A model generated the notes under the pieces. It was not told the DNA's origin, did no database searches, and saw nothing but the letters and a program-made list of their open reading frames with translations. This document shows positions 31,408 to 42,909 of a stretch of 64,000 bases of DNA, in pieces (position 1 is the first letter of the stretch; every line of letters begins with the position of its first letter). The translations under genes and the position numbers were made by a program. The DNA comes from Bostrychus sinensis (lineage: Eukaryota; Chordata; Actinopteri; Gobiiformes; Eleotridae): assembly GCA_020698575.1 (NCBI GenBank), contig CM036248.1, forward strand, positions 18,393,229 to 18,457,228, written 5' to 3'.

Positions 31408-32887
31408 TTAATTAGCTGATTCTGGGATGGTGGGGAGATGAGCAATTTTGTAGTAGCTATGCTTCAGCTGGCGTGCAGTTCTTCCTGAAATAGTCCAGCG
31501 AAGTCTCTGGCTATTTGGCTTGGAGCACTTAGTGGTGGCATATTCAGCCAGACACTTCCCGACCAGCTCTCGCACACAAACCAGGTCGCCATCCTTAATC
31601 TACAACAAAAAGACCAAAGGGATTGAAGACAATGTTAATATTTTGTTTTTAAAGGTAAGAACAGGTAAGGAAAATGTCTTAGGTTCAATTTAACACTAAG
31701 CACAAAGTTATAATTCACGTACATTAAGCGCCTGCAGTACGCTTGTCAGGGCCTCAGATATTTTGTCACTGTGCTCAGGATCATGTTGCTCACAGAGTTC
31801 AAAACTCAGCAGAGCTAGAGCTAGCAGAGAAGGCTGTAGGGAAACAACAAATTTGTGTTAACGACAACTACAATTTAGATTTAATTAAATAGAGTGGTTT
31901 GGACAGTCAGCCATTGCATTGTCAAACAGCAGCTTGGGAGAGACTTTTTGTTTTGTGGCTCACCTTTATTTTTGAGAAGCCAAATGAGCAGTGACAGGCT
32001 TTGAGCTGAGCCTCCAGTCTTTCAATGCTCAGTATCTTCTTGCTGTTAAAATAAAATACATCTGTTGTAATGCTTAGCAATTTCCCATTAGGAAATTCTA
32101 CTTCGAACAAGTTGTCACATAATGTTTGAGGCCTTTAAATGAGCATGTGCCTGTTGGCTCTAAAATATATTTTAGTCTAGTGTTCCCTTCATTGATAAAT
32201 ATGAGAAGACACATTTTAGTTCTGTGAATATAATCTAGTTGAGTCATGAGTCAGCCCTGCAGGTTGATGTGACCGTCCGTCCTTACCTCTCAGCGTCGAG
32301 CTGCTCCTGGATGTGGCTGTGAAAGAGGCGGAGAAAGCGCAGTGCTGTCGGGGCTTTCACCTTCCAGTTGAGCTTCTCCATGATGATCTTCTCCATTCTC
32401 ATCATGTCAGACACTGTGAAGCGATTCTGACTGATACGGATCAGGTCATTGGCAAGAGGCACGTTCTTCTCCTCTTCAGAGGACTTCACAGCAATGTAAA
32501 AACAGCACAACCCCACACAGGACAGGTGTTTGGGCTGAATCTGTTGAGAAAAATCACAGGCCAAATAAATACTCAAATCATTTAGTAACATTATACAATC
32601 CACTTTATTTTTGTACAGACCTTCATGACAGAGAGAAATCGATCCAAGAGGCTGATGGCCAGTGAGAAGGTCTCGGAGCTAAATCCAAAGAACCTGGTCA
32701 GAGATAGCAGGTCCTTTACCTCCAGCTCTCGCAGTTTGGTGGTCATCCTGAGGCCATTGTCCTGGGCACTCTCCAGAAGTCTCAGGCCACAGAGTTTTGG
32801 CTGGTATCGACCTTCTAGATCCATCAAAGCCTTGAGCTGCACTGCAAAGGGCAGTGCTCCAGGAGCTGCTGCTGCTGTGTCAATCAT
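31408..32887 (-). CDS. ccng1: Cyclin G1
   Basis: Atypical nuclear cyclin, a p53 target that binds the PP2A B' subunit and acts on the MDM2/p53 loop. Minus-strand exons 32887-32621, 32540-32287, 32042-31964, 31833-31723 and 31599-31408 join in frame to 300 aa (human 295). The cyclin box is clear: LCGLRLLESAQDNGLRMT, VKDLLSLTRFFGF, LAISLLDRFLS, GLCCFYIAVKS.EE..NVPLA, RFTVSDMMRMEKI. The C-terminus SGRTARQLKHSYY.IAHLPTIPE is family-specific. The ATG starts right after an acceptor (CTGCAG|ATG), so a 5' non-coding exon is required; a good donor for it lies at 34205. No PEST or catalytic residue is expected. Confidence 0.96.
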
Positions 32888-33158
32888 CTGCAGACAAGAC
32901 AAAAATTAAGAATACATAATGTGATATATACAACATTTGAGCCTAGGAGCCCAGGATGCGCACCCTCTGCAGGTAAGCACGAGGCATGTCCTGTAGTCTA
33001 CAGTAGAAGTGAGACCAGAAAGACCTTTTATCTTAGCGTAGAGATAAAGCATGATAATCTCTTACTAATTATAAAACGTTTTATATATTGTATAGTTAAC
33101 AGTGCTTTACCGCTACAGATGACACATTAAACAATTAAATCATAATCACATAAATGTG

Positions 33159-33488
33159 ACTTATCATTCACTCACTGGCTCCGTTGTTTTATGGATATTG
33201 CATATTTGGAGTTGGCTTCGGCAAGAGTGAACAATGCAACACAAAACACTATTGCAACATGGACTCAATTGTTAGATGATCTTGAGAGGTTGCTTTCTTA
33301 GTGCGACTTGTACCTGTATAACGTCATTGTAATTGGTCTGGTTGGTGGAAGGGGTAAGGGCGGGAGGGGTTAAGGGGGGTGTTACATTTTATTTTATTTT
33401 TATTTTATACCATGTTAAATGTTAAAATCTGAAGTGTTTTAATTGTATTTATGTTTGTTTCTGATCTTCTTAATAAAAATTTGATGAG

Positions 33489-33514
<26 letters not shown>
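33159..33514 (+). mobile_element. 5'-truncated L1-type LINE copy
   Basis: A 356-base insertion in ccng1 intron 1, in antisense to the gene. It is bordered by a perfect 15-base duplication, AATCACATAAATGTG, at 33144-33158 and 33515-33529. It ends AATAAAAATTTGATGAG plus a pure poly-A tail. The first third reads as an open frame ending in a stop (DIAYLELASARVNN ... WTQLLDDLERL). That resembles the C-terminal end of L1-clade ORF2 proteins; this family call is by eye. The long exact duplication and clean tail suggest a fairly recent insertion. Confidence 0.85.
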
Positions 33515-33519
<5 letters not shown>

Positions 33520-33840
33520 CATAAATGTGGTATTTGTGGTTCACGATATAATTTAGGAACAGTACTACTACGAGTCCGTGAGGAGAAGCGGAGAAGGCTA
33601 CTTCCAAATAAGGCCCTTCTCCCAGCTGTCACCGGACTGGACTGAACTGGACTAAGACGACATTCAACAACTGTGTCTTCATAAACGTCCATCGGTCAGG
33701 TGTAAATATTATATATACGTGTTACGAAAACATTAAATACACTGACGTGTTAAAGAGACACTGAATTAAAGAGGTAAAGACATGAATTGTTCTAACGAAA
33801 GGACTAGAGGCCTAGAGAGAGTCAGAGTGGGCAAAACCTG

Positions 33841-33860
33841 CGTCATGTCGGGACATGTCC
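33841..33860. promoter_or_regulatory. Candidate p53 response element in ccng1 intron 1
   Basis: The 10-mer GGACATGTCC at 33851-33860 fits the p53 half-site RRRCWWGYYY at every position. It is inside the 12-base palindrome GGGACATGTCCC. The abutting 10-mer CGTCATGTCG has the CATG core but three mismatches. Cyclin G1 is an established p53 target whose mammalian genes carry sites near the promoter and first intron. Function here is inference. Confidence 0.6.
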
Positions 33861-34204
33861 CTGCAATAGAAACAGCCGGGGAGCTAACGCACGATACTGA
33901 CAACAACAAAGAAAGGCAAAATACTTGTCAAATCATAACATTATCTACTAAACAACAAATCAATTGATACCGCCCAACTCATTTATCGTAGGGTTAGGCA
34001 AAATTTAGGCTCAAGATTATAAGCAAAACCAACCCAGTGTTTACCAATAGCTTTAATGCTAACGCAAGTTAGAGCCAAAGGGTAAGGAAACCGCGACAGC
34101 TATCAACTTTTTGGACATTTAATCACGACACACAACACAATGTTTCTATGATATAAAAGTTATTATCCACTTCAAATGAAGACGTAGAAGAAAAGGCTAC
34201 TTAC

Positions 34205-34460
34205 CTTGGCTAGTTACGTTGTCTGGGTTATTAAAACAAACAAAAAACTTCACAGGCTTAAAACAAGCGAATGAAAAGCAGTTTAAAACACAAAAAAGTG
34301 CAAGTATGAACTTTCACTTAAGAAAGTTTTAAGCATAGGTTAATTTCTGCCTATGCACACCCCCCTACCCTCGGCGTAAGGTAATGGGGAAAAGGACAGG
34401 GAAGGTTTTAATGCAGCCATAAAACCAGGCCCATGGTGAGCTCTCATTGGTCACTGACCT
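34205..34460 (-). promoter_or_regulatory. ccng1 5' non-coding exon and promoter region
   Basis: A strong minus-strand donor, CCAAG|GTAAGT, ends a likely untranslated first exon at 34205. A CCAAT box in the minus orientation (plus-strand ATTGG) lies at 34446-34450, about 240 bases upstream of the donor. The transcription start should fall between them. No TATA box is evident. Confidence 0.6.
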
Positions 34461-36967
34461 AATACGTCTACGGTTTTGTGTTTTTACTGGATAGTTCAGG
34501 TATTTTAGCTGTCACTCAAAGATACTTCCGCCCCCAAAACGTAAGGCGGATGAGAAGAGTAGGACACTACGTTTGTCTTTGATCTGAGAAAAATGTATTA
34601 GATAACTGGGATAAACTGATGATGATGATGGTGTAGTTCTAGTTTATTCAGTGGTTGTTGCGGTTTATCAATATACCCTGCAAATCTCTGCAAGATAAAA
34701 AGATTGTTGGTTAAAAAGATAAAGAAAAAAAAAGAAAAAGAAAATAACGCAATAACTAATAAAAACTATATATATAAAAAAAAACGTTAAATGTGGTTAT
34801 ATTAAGGTTTAAGGCATTATTTGTGTCTAAGTTATACTATCAAGTTCCCATATCAAATGTACAAATCCTCTTTTAACACCCCCTTAGTGTTATTCTGCAA
34901 ACTTTCCAGAATAGTCTGGAAGAAACCTAAACCAGCTGGGTGATGCAAAATGCTGTGCATATTGTTGCCCATCAAAAATTAACACAGAAAAACATGAGTA
35001 TTGACATATGTTTAATTGTTTTCAATAGATTTTACAAATCTAGAAATGGCACAAACCCCATATAGATCTACTGATATCACAATAATTAACCCTGAATTTA
35101 TCATAACAGTAGTCTATGGATATATAAGTATGTTTATTTTATATAATTACTTTAAATGGATCTAAAATATAACATAAGAGCTAACTGTTAATAATATACA
35201 TTTAAAAATTACTTTTAAAGTGCATACTACAAATTAGGAGTAAAAAACAATCCTTTGAAGCAACATTGTGTCTTTGTGATTTTCACAGTGTTAGTCAAAA
35301 AACAACATACAGCACATGGTAGATGACAGACATTTTGGCAAGAAGGAAAGATGGTCAAGAGTCATGCACGAACCATGCTACAGGGCACTGCTCAGAAGCT
35401 GCGGAACTGATTGGATTTAAAGATGTTAGGTGACCCATTTCCATGGTCTAAATTGTTAGTTGTTATTGTAAAAATTAACACACATTTTGTATTTGGTTGT
35501 TAAACCATGGTTTTCTGAAGAAGCAGAGTCTTCTAATTCAAATTCCTTCCTGAGGTTAAGGAGCACGCAGAGGGAAGACTAAAGAAGCTATGAAAAAGGG
35601 AGAAAAATGCACAATTTATTAATAAATGTTAATGATCATTACTATGAGCTTTTGGTGGCAATGGCATGATAAATTTAATGAAATTAAGCCAAACAATAAA
35701 TAGGCAGAAGTATTGCTATTAAGTGTTGAAATAATGGTTGATAATGTCATAACTGAGACACCAAAAAAATATATTTTTATAATCATGTAAGTCTTGCATA
35801 GCATAGTTAGAAAAATACAATTTAATCTGAGTACAGAATATTCTGTAGAATTAAAAAAATATAAAACTATTATAGTTAAAAGACATTTTTAAATATTAAT
35901 CAGTTTTTGTTGTGCTAGTGCCTTTTGAGAAAAGCAGATGTTACAACAGTAAATGAACACAACCAGAAAATGACATGAGCATGTTATAAAAACAGTCCAA
36001 GGATTTGTTATTTTTGTGTCTAGCACAGTCAGCAGCAGGGACAAAAATTAAATATGCGGAACAAAGCTATGTTTTGATCCACAAATACATAGTGGCTTAT
36101 CACATTATTCAGGCTCACATATGTGCATAGTCATTAAGTCAGTGAGGCCACATGTACAGTGTCAGTAAGACCATGCAGACGAAACACACAATCCTGGTTC
36201 CCTTCAATGTTTCATCCGTAAATCAACTGAAAGAAATGAGACACAATTTGGCTAAAACAAAAAGAAAAGGATGCAGGTGTATTTTGAAAGTGGTGAACAA
36301 TGGAGTATGACAAACATAATGACAATGTGGTAACCTAATTAAAACATTGTGATATTTTAATAAGTATGGTAATCGTCAACAACAGATACACACATATGAA
36401 TAAAATGTAGAACAACTATAAACATTTGCTGATATACATTCTGTTTATAATGGACTTTGGAATGATATACTGTATCATTTTATCAATTAGATTACCAAAT
36501 CGCTTGCCTACTGCTGTGCACAACAGAGGGGCATAGAAAAATATGTCTGAACTATAAGAGAATACAAAGATATGATGACGCTCTTGATTCAGGTCAAATC
36601 AAAGGAATTAGAAACAGTATATAGCATTATTTACATATCTCATAGTGTGGGCTTTGGTAAAACTAGCTGTATGTAACAGGAAGTGCCTCTTGTCGGTCTG
36701 GAAGGTCAGCTGGCATCAGGCAGTGTCATACAAGCTGTGACCCTCCCTACTGTGTCAGTCTGAATCTGTCCTGTATTGTTTTCTAAGCCAGCATGTCTTT
36801 GGGGAAGATAACACTATCTCATTCATGTGTCCAGTCATAAGGCCATAACTTTAAAATACAGTACATGTTATTTCTGTGGTCAGATCTATTTATTACTAAT
36901 GGGAAATAATAAAATATGTAGTCGATTACTAAAAAACTGAATGAATTAAATATTGTTAGAGACAGAC
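34461..36967. other. Intergenic region, ccng1 promoter side to septin 3' end
   Basis: About 2.5 kb of AT-rich sequence with no exon I can support. A minus-strand AATAAA (plus TTTATT) at 36889-36894 is a good candidate for septin polyadenylation. An extra downstream septin exon may exist, since the last septin exon carries a donor over its stop codon, but I could not find a convincing one. Confidence 0.5.
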
Positions 36968-39891
36968 TTACTTCTTCTTATCTTTGTCCTTCTTGAAGGG
37001 CTGTTGGGAGCAGCCTTGAAGCCCCTGGCCCATCAGTGTCTCTGCTGCAACCTTTCTTCTGTTGAAGGCATTCATTTCTTCTTCCAGTTCTCGTCTTTTC
37101 TCTTCCAGGTTTTTCTTTTCCTCTTGGTGCATTCGCTTGAGCTGCTCAAACCTGTCATGAAGCTGGACGTGATGATGAGACTCAATGTCAGACAAAGCCA
37201 CAAGGATATTTCATCAAGAAGAGGTTATTTAAATGATTATGTCAAGGTCATGTACCTCTTTTTCCTTTTCTTTCAGCTCTGCTTCTGTCTCTTTTACTTT
37301 GTTTACAAACATCTGCCTCATCTCCTCCTCTTTACGCTGTAGCTCCAGCAGAAATTCCTTCCTCTTTGCTTCGTAGGTTTCCTGAAGACTAAAAAAAAAT
37401 GTAAACAAAATATAAATCATTTCAAAGACGTGTTTTTTTTAAACCCTGGCTTTCTTAAATAGTCAGTGTGTTTTAGAATTTACTACTACTATATGACACA
37501 CTGTGGTTGTGGCTAAACTACTTGTGTAATATAGCTAATTATTAAAAATCTAGAAGCACTCAGAGAGCATAGACTTTTGCCAAGGCATTACAGTTCCACT
37601 CTGAATTCAGACATGGATCAGGATCTATACCAGAAACTAATTATTTGTTCCCTTTTCCATATGTGACCTTTCCCAACAGGTTCATAAAATAAAGAGTTAT
37701 GTTGCTAACAGGCGAAGTTGGTCTTATCACATAATGGTAAAGAATCCTAAACTAAGTGATTATAATTTGACCTTAAATTTAAAGTTATCTTGCAAAACAC
37801 AGGCAAAACCATAACCTGTTTCAAATATAGTGGTAATTGTTGAATCCATATCAGCTTAATGAAATTTCACCTGAAAGACTTGCTGTCTGGGTCTGTGTCC
37901 TTGAAGCCCATCTCTTCTAGCTTGCAGCGACGGTAAAGTTCGTAGTGTCGGGCGTGTGTTTGCTCACGGAGATCTTCCATATTCACACGCAGTAGCATTT
38001 CCCTCAATTTCACAAAATCACAATGGTTTTCGTTCTCCACTGAAAATATAAATGTAGTATAAATAGCATAGAGTAAGTAAGCCAGACATTGACATTTGAT
38101 TAAGAACCATTGCGACAACACTCAGTTCATCCTGACAGACTAACCTTGTACCGATCCCCAGGGGTACAGCCTCGCTTTCACCATCTTGTTTCCCACTTTA
38201 ACGTCTTCTGTACTTCCAACAACAGCAAAAGGAAGATAAGTCTGAAGCATAAAGCACAACAACTTAACACATTTATAACATCACAAAATAGGTCATAATT
38301 TCGCACTGCTCATAAAAACTCACATTCATTGAGGCGTTGAGCTCCGCAAGTGCCTCATCTTCAGTTGGAAAATTATAAATTTGCACCCCGTTGCTGACCA
38401 GCTCACTCATAATCTTGATCTTCAATTTGTCCAGTTCACTTCTGGAAACCGTGTCAGCTTTTGCAATAACAGGGATAATGTTCACCTGAAGACAAAAGGT
38501 GTGATGACTCCTTAACTTTAGCAACAATAACCTTAACATTTTCACATAAAAATCATTACCTTGCTGTCCAGTTTCTTCATTGTAACAAGATCCAATGATT
38601 TTAGGGAGTGTCCCGTTGGTGCAATGAAGTACAGGCAAATGTGAATTCTTGTGTCATGGTAGTTGAATAAGGAGCGTTTGATTTTTAGCTCCTCTTCGAG
38701 GTAATTTTCAAATTGAGTGTCAATGTATTGAAGAATGGGTTTGTAGCTGCAGAAAGGAAAAAGTAAAGGATAAATATGAGTCATAAACATTGAACTTTAC
38801 CTAACTGACATCAGTAGACAGAAGAAATAATAGTATTTCTTGTTTCTACATAATTGAAATAGTGCAACTACAAATCTTTATTCCTTTTGGCTTTTCCTTT
38901 ACAACCTCCTACAACCTGTGTAGTGATTCACACATCGACTTAGCATAGGTTGCAGAATGCCTTCCTGACACAAGCCTCTCCATGTATCGGGCCTTAAGAC
39001 TGGCACAAAGTGAACAATGGCTTGTGACCCCTTGTGGCTTAAGTACAGCTACACTATGGCAGCCAAAAGGAAGACTGGAGCCATGGTAATGCTAGTCCAT
39101 ATGATTTACAAAGATCAGGGGTACAGACTTGTCACATTTTAATAATCAGTAATTATAACCTTTATATTTTGTCTATGTCAAATTACTTCATTTGTGTACT
39201 TTCATTTTACTGTACTTATCCTTACCATTGATCCCCAGATGACTTACCTTTCTTCTTTGTTGATCTGGTCTCCAAACCCTACAGTATGTACAATAGTCAG
39301 CTTGAGGTTGACGTTGCTCTCCTGCAGGTCAAATGTTTGGGGACGTAGCTGCACTTCATTCTCATAATGGCTGGCTTCTTCATTTTCAAATATTGTATTA
39401 AACAATGTGTTCATCAAAGTTGATTTTCCAATTCCTGTTTCACCTGCATAAGGCACATACAAAAAGAAGACACACAAATACATGTATCAATAAGTAATAC
39501 ACTGATCTGTGTATATTTAGAAACATCTCTGAAATATGAAAACCCTTTGTACAGCGTACCTACACAGAGGATGTTAAAGCAGAAACCCTGTGCAACTGAC
39601 TTGCTGACCAGCTGATCAGGAAGACTATCAAACCCCACATGGCCTCTGAGCTCCAGGTTACGCTTTTCTTCATTCTGTGAAAAAAGTAATTTGTACTTAA
39701 TAATATTCAAGTATTTAAGAGGCTAAATATATAATTGTTTATTAATGTCTATACTCATAATCAGTGAACTAAATACTATGATCTTCTCCAATGCCAAATT
39801 CTCTGTAGGAGCCTTGGCATCTAGCAAAAGCTCAAAATGAGCAACAGGATGTGTTCAATACAACAATCATCCGTTTCTGTTTCCCTCTTTT

Positions 39892-39975
<84 letters not shown>

Positions 39976-40810
39976 GAGCTCTTTATCTCAGTGTTATTTC
40001 ACAGGGTGGGAGGATATCCAAGCTAACTGCCCTGGTACCCACAACCCCCTTCACTGTTAGACAAATACCCAGACACTCTTACTTATCCAAACCGTCCATC
40101 CCTAACACTCAATAAATTACTTGCCATAAATTTCTGTCACAACATTCAATGACAGGTTTCTTAAATTGAATGTGTTATTACAATGAGTTTACTTAAAATC
40201 TCCTCTTACAAACAAACACAACTTCAGATTTGTAGTTAAAACAAACCAAGCTTTAGTGTTTGACAGTAATAAGACACCTTGCTCATTGTCTTTTACACAT
40301 TTATGAACTACAATGCAAATCCCTTTACTATGCAAAAGTAATTCATTTAATTATGTTATTGTATTTGCGCTGAGCAGTGCATCCCTGAATCCAAAAGCGC
40401 TTCATCGAGAAAGCTGCTACTCACGCTTATCCTCTTAAGTTCTCCTCTTGCCGCCTTCTGTTCTGTTTATTTTGCAGTATTGGTGCTGTCAATTAAGCAC
40501 CTTGCCTACCTGCTAAGTACTGATGAGGAGGCCAACAATAATGACGCAGACGCTTTGTTTTGGGAATACTACTGTATTATCCGCAAACAGTAATTAACGT
40601 CATGGCCAATATCACAAGTCATTACAGCGTCATAATCCCGTCCTCTACGCTAAACTGTCCTCTTATACTGCTGCGACGCTGCAGCAATCACGATACAAAT
40701 TCCTTCATCCACACCTGAACACCATGCATCACAATTAGTGCAAGGTGCGAAACACATGCCCAGCGACTCGTCACACTTACAGCGAAAAGATCTATTTCAT
40801 TGGCCGCCAT
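36968..40810 (-). CDS. sept8: Septin of the SEPT6 group, septin-8 type
   Basis: Cytoskeletal GTP-binding protein that assembles into septin hetero-oligomers. Exons 40810-40781, 39674-39560, 39443-39248, 38746-38560, 38485-38324, 38241-38145, 38039-37871, 37388-37256 and 37162-36968 join in frame to 427 aa. G1 is GETGIGKS, G3 VGFGD, G4 AKAD; the septin element ENENHCDFVKLREML follows, then a coiled coil from about residue 320 ending KDKDKKK. Septin-8 traits are EEASH, LRPQTFDLQ, NKVKETEAELKEKEKE and EKRRELEEEMNAFNRRK. As in the SEPT6 group, switch I lacks the usual hydrolytic Thr region. The head-to-head position with sowaha matches human SEPT8-SOWAHA. The final codons AAG AAG TAA overlap a GTAAGT donor, so a longer C-terminus is possible. 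Septin 10 is a less likely alternative. Confidence 0.92.
39894..39973. repeat. (CA)n microsatellite
   Basis: Eighty bases of pure CA repeat (40 units) in the first septin intron. Its purity and length predict high polymorphism, which makes it a natural marker. Confidence 0.98.
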
Positions 40811-41571
40811 CGTCAAAGTGGCTGCGTTTTATGCGTCTTCTCCCAGACCTGCTCCCATCACACACAGCAGACTTAGCGCTACTGTTTGCAATATGGCCAC
40901 TTGGAGGCAACACCCCCTCGGTGCAGGAGGGTGGCACTACACCACTGTCAAACATTCTCAGACATTAATAAGTGCTTATTTTAGATTCCATGAGTGGACA
41001 CCTACATAGTATAATAAATATTCACATATGTGCACTATATTTCATGTATTTTTTTTTTTTTTTATACAATGTGCAAGACAAGAATAACAATCAGTTGTTG
41101 GTTTACACATATTTTTTACGATCTATGTAAGCGGATTAATGAATAAATCTTGAATTCATTTTCATCAATATATCGATATGTGAATAATTATCCAATGTTC
41201 AAAGTTATTTAAGATTATCCAATGGGTTACCTTGAGTCTTGCCCTTTTCCATTTATACCCCCTCTCAGTACTACTAAATATCTTTTATCCATATTCAAGT
41301 TGGACAAAATACTTGAATGAATTATGGTTTTTATATTGGTTATTAAGAGTTTACCGATAAATGTACCGTATGTTTTGCGTTTTTGAGCCACAGCCAATCC
41401 CTGCAGAGATGGGATGCAGAACTTGGCATAACACCGGAAGCGACAGGTTGGTGGAGAACAGGAGAGAGGAGAGAGGGGGCGCACAGGGACGAGTCGATTA
41501 TCCTTCGGTGTGTATCCTTGTTTTAGGATTGGTTTTCTACTTCTTTCTTTCTTTTGGAAAAACAGCACGAC
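40811..41571. promoter_or_regulatory. Head-to-head promoter region, sept8 / sowaha
   Basis: 761 bases separate the two start codons. The septin side (about 40640-40930) is GC-richer; the middle is AT-rich with a poly-T run at about 41048-41063. The sowaha 5'UTR occupies the right end. No clear TATA box was seen. The same divergent arrangement exists in human 5q31.1. Confidence 0.6.
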
Positions 41572-42909
41572 ATGGCTTTGACCCAAGAGTCTATTTTATC
41601 ATTTTTACTTGAGCACGGGGGCAAAGTGAAGAACTCGGAGCTGTTGAACCATTTCAGGAGCAGAATCAACAGCAATGATCCCGCGGAAAAGCAGCACAAT
41701 AGGGATATATTCAAAAAGTTGGTGAACAGCGTCGCGGTGGTTAAACAACTGGACGAGACGAAGTTTGTGGTCGTAAAGAAACGATATCTTGACTTTATTA
41801 AAGATGTGGCTCCGTCTGCATCACCAAAAACGCACCTGGATGATAGTTATTCGAGTCAAAACGCGAGCTTCTCTTTTGCATCTCCTCATCGCGCACCGAC
41901 GGCCAAAGCGGACATTGAGAACAATAACATCTGTGCCTTGAACTTGAATGGGAATTATGTTAATGATAAGGTTCCCGAGGGCAGTGCGCTGAGTGAGAGG
42001 GTGTTATCACGAAGTGTTAGCTGTGTGGATACAACCACTGTCCGAGTCCTAAACATCCCCGGACATCAAGCCAACAGGGCGGGGAAAGCGGGATCTGTGT
42101 TCGCTGTCGTCGCTGTAAAATCTCCACCGATGACCAATGAAGCAACCCACAATACCCTGCACCAAAAAACAACTGCAGAGACTTTGGTAAAAAAGGTTTC
42201 TACAACACCACCATCCTCTGCATACCTCTCAGCTCATAAATATGATGTTATAGGTGTCTGGGACAACAGACAGGCAGAAGATGTACCACCCACAGCAATC
42301 CCCCCAGTGAGGCCTCCAAGCAAGACTTCAAAACAAGGAGAGGTATCCAAGTACTCAGAGTCTGTGCCCTTGGACTCTTTAGCTCATGAGTGGTTGGTCA
42401 AGTGTGCGGCTGGACTGTGGGGGCAAGTGTATGCTCTGTTACTCCAGGACATACACTTAGCACAAAGAAAAGACTTCATGTCAGGCTTCACAGTATTGCA
42501 CTGGGCTGCTAAGGGAGGCAATGGTGAAGTATTAAAGAGAATAATGGATATTTCCAGAAAAAGAGGCACTATTATAAATGTAAACAGCAAAGCACATGGA
42601 GGTTACACACCTTTACATATTGCAGCCATGCACGGCCACACAAAAGTCATGCTTCTGCTTGTGCAAGGCTTTGGAGCCAATATAAATGAAAGAGATAATG
42701 ATGGAAAGAAGGCATTTCACTATCTTGGCAAAACTGTGCCAGCAGAGGCCAGGGCCCTTCTGGGAGCACTGCAGCACAACAAATACAGAGAAAAGAAAGA
42801 TGGGGAGGAATACAGAAAGCAACCAAGAAGCATAAACACTATTAGTAAGCGCTTCCATCCTCACAGAGGGAAGAAACACAGAGTGGCCAAGTATGCTCAG
42901 GACGGGTGA
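41572..42909 (+). CDS. sowaha: Ankyrin repeat domain protein SOWAHA
   Basis: Member of the sosondowah ankyrin family; molecular role poorly known. Single exon, 445 aa, like the intronless human gene. The N-terminal SOWAH domain (residues about 4-80) has ILSFLLEHGGKVKNSELLNHF and VNSVAVVKQLDETKFVVVKK. A long low-conservation linker follows. Then AHEWLVKCAAGLWG and two ankyrin repeats, at about residues 303-340 (FTVLHWAAKGGNGEV) and 344-377 (GYTPLHIAAMHGHTKVMLLL). The C-terminus is basic. The reading frame stays open six codons upstream, but that position is TTG. The ATG at 41572 matches the family start. The poly(A) signal may be AATAAA at 43424-43429. Human SHROOM1, next to SOWAHA, is absent downstream. 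Confidence 0.95.
   Translation: MALTQESILSFLLEHGGKVKNSELLNHFRSRINSNDPAEKQHNRDIFKKLVNSVAVVKQLDETKFVVVKKRYLDFIKDVAPSASPKTHLDDSYSSQNASFSFASPHRAPTAKADIENNNICALNLNGNYVNDKVPEGSALSERVLSRSVSCVDTTTVRVLNIPGHQANRAGKAGSVFAVVAVKSPPMTNEATHNTLHQKTTAETLVKKVSTTPPSSAYLSAHKYDVIGVWDNRQAEDVPPTAIPPVRPPSKTSKQGEVSKYSESVPLDSLAHEWLVKCAAGLWGQVYALLLQDIHLAQRKDFMSGFTVLHWAAKGGNGEVLKRIMDISRKRGTIINVNSKAHGGYTPLHIAAMHGHTKVMLLLVQGFGANINERDNDGKKAFHYLGKTVPAEARALLGALQHNKYREKKDGEEYRKQPRSINTISKRFHPHRGKKHRVAKYAQDG

Noticed and set aside
36730..36782. Possible extra septin exon after TTAG at 36783
   Set aside because: From the donor at the stop codon it encodes only a short unrelated tail and has a weak pyrimidine tract.
41554..41571. 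Six-codon upstream extension of sowaha
   Set aside because: The frame is open but position 41554 is TTG, not ATG; the ATG at 41572 matches the family start.
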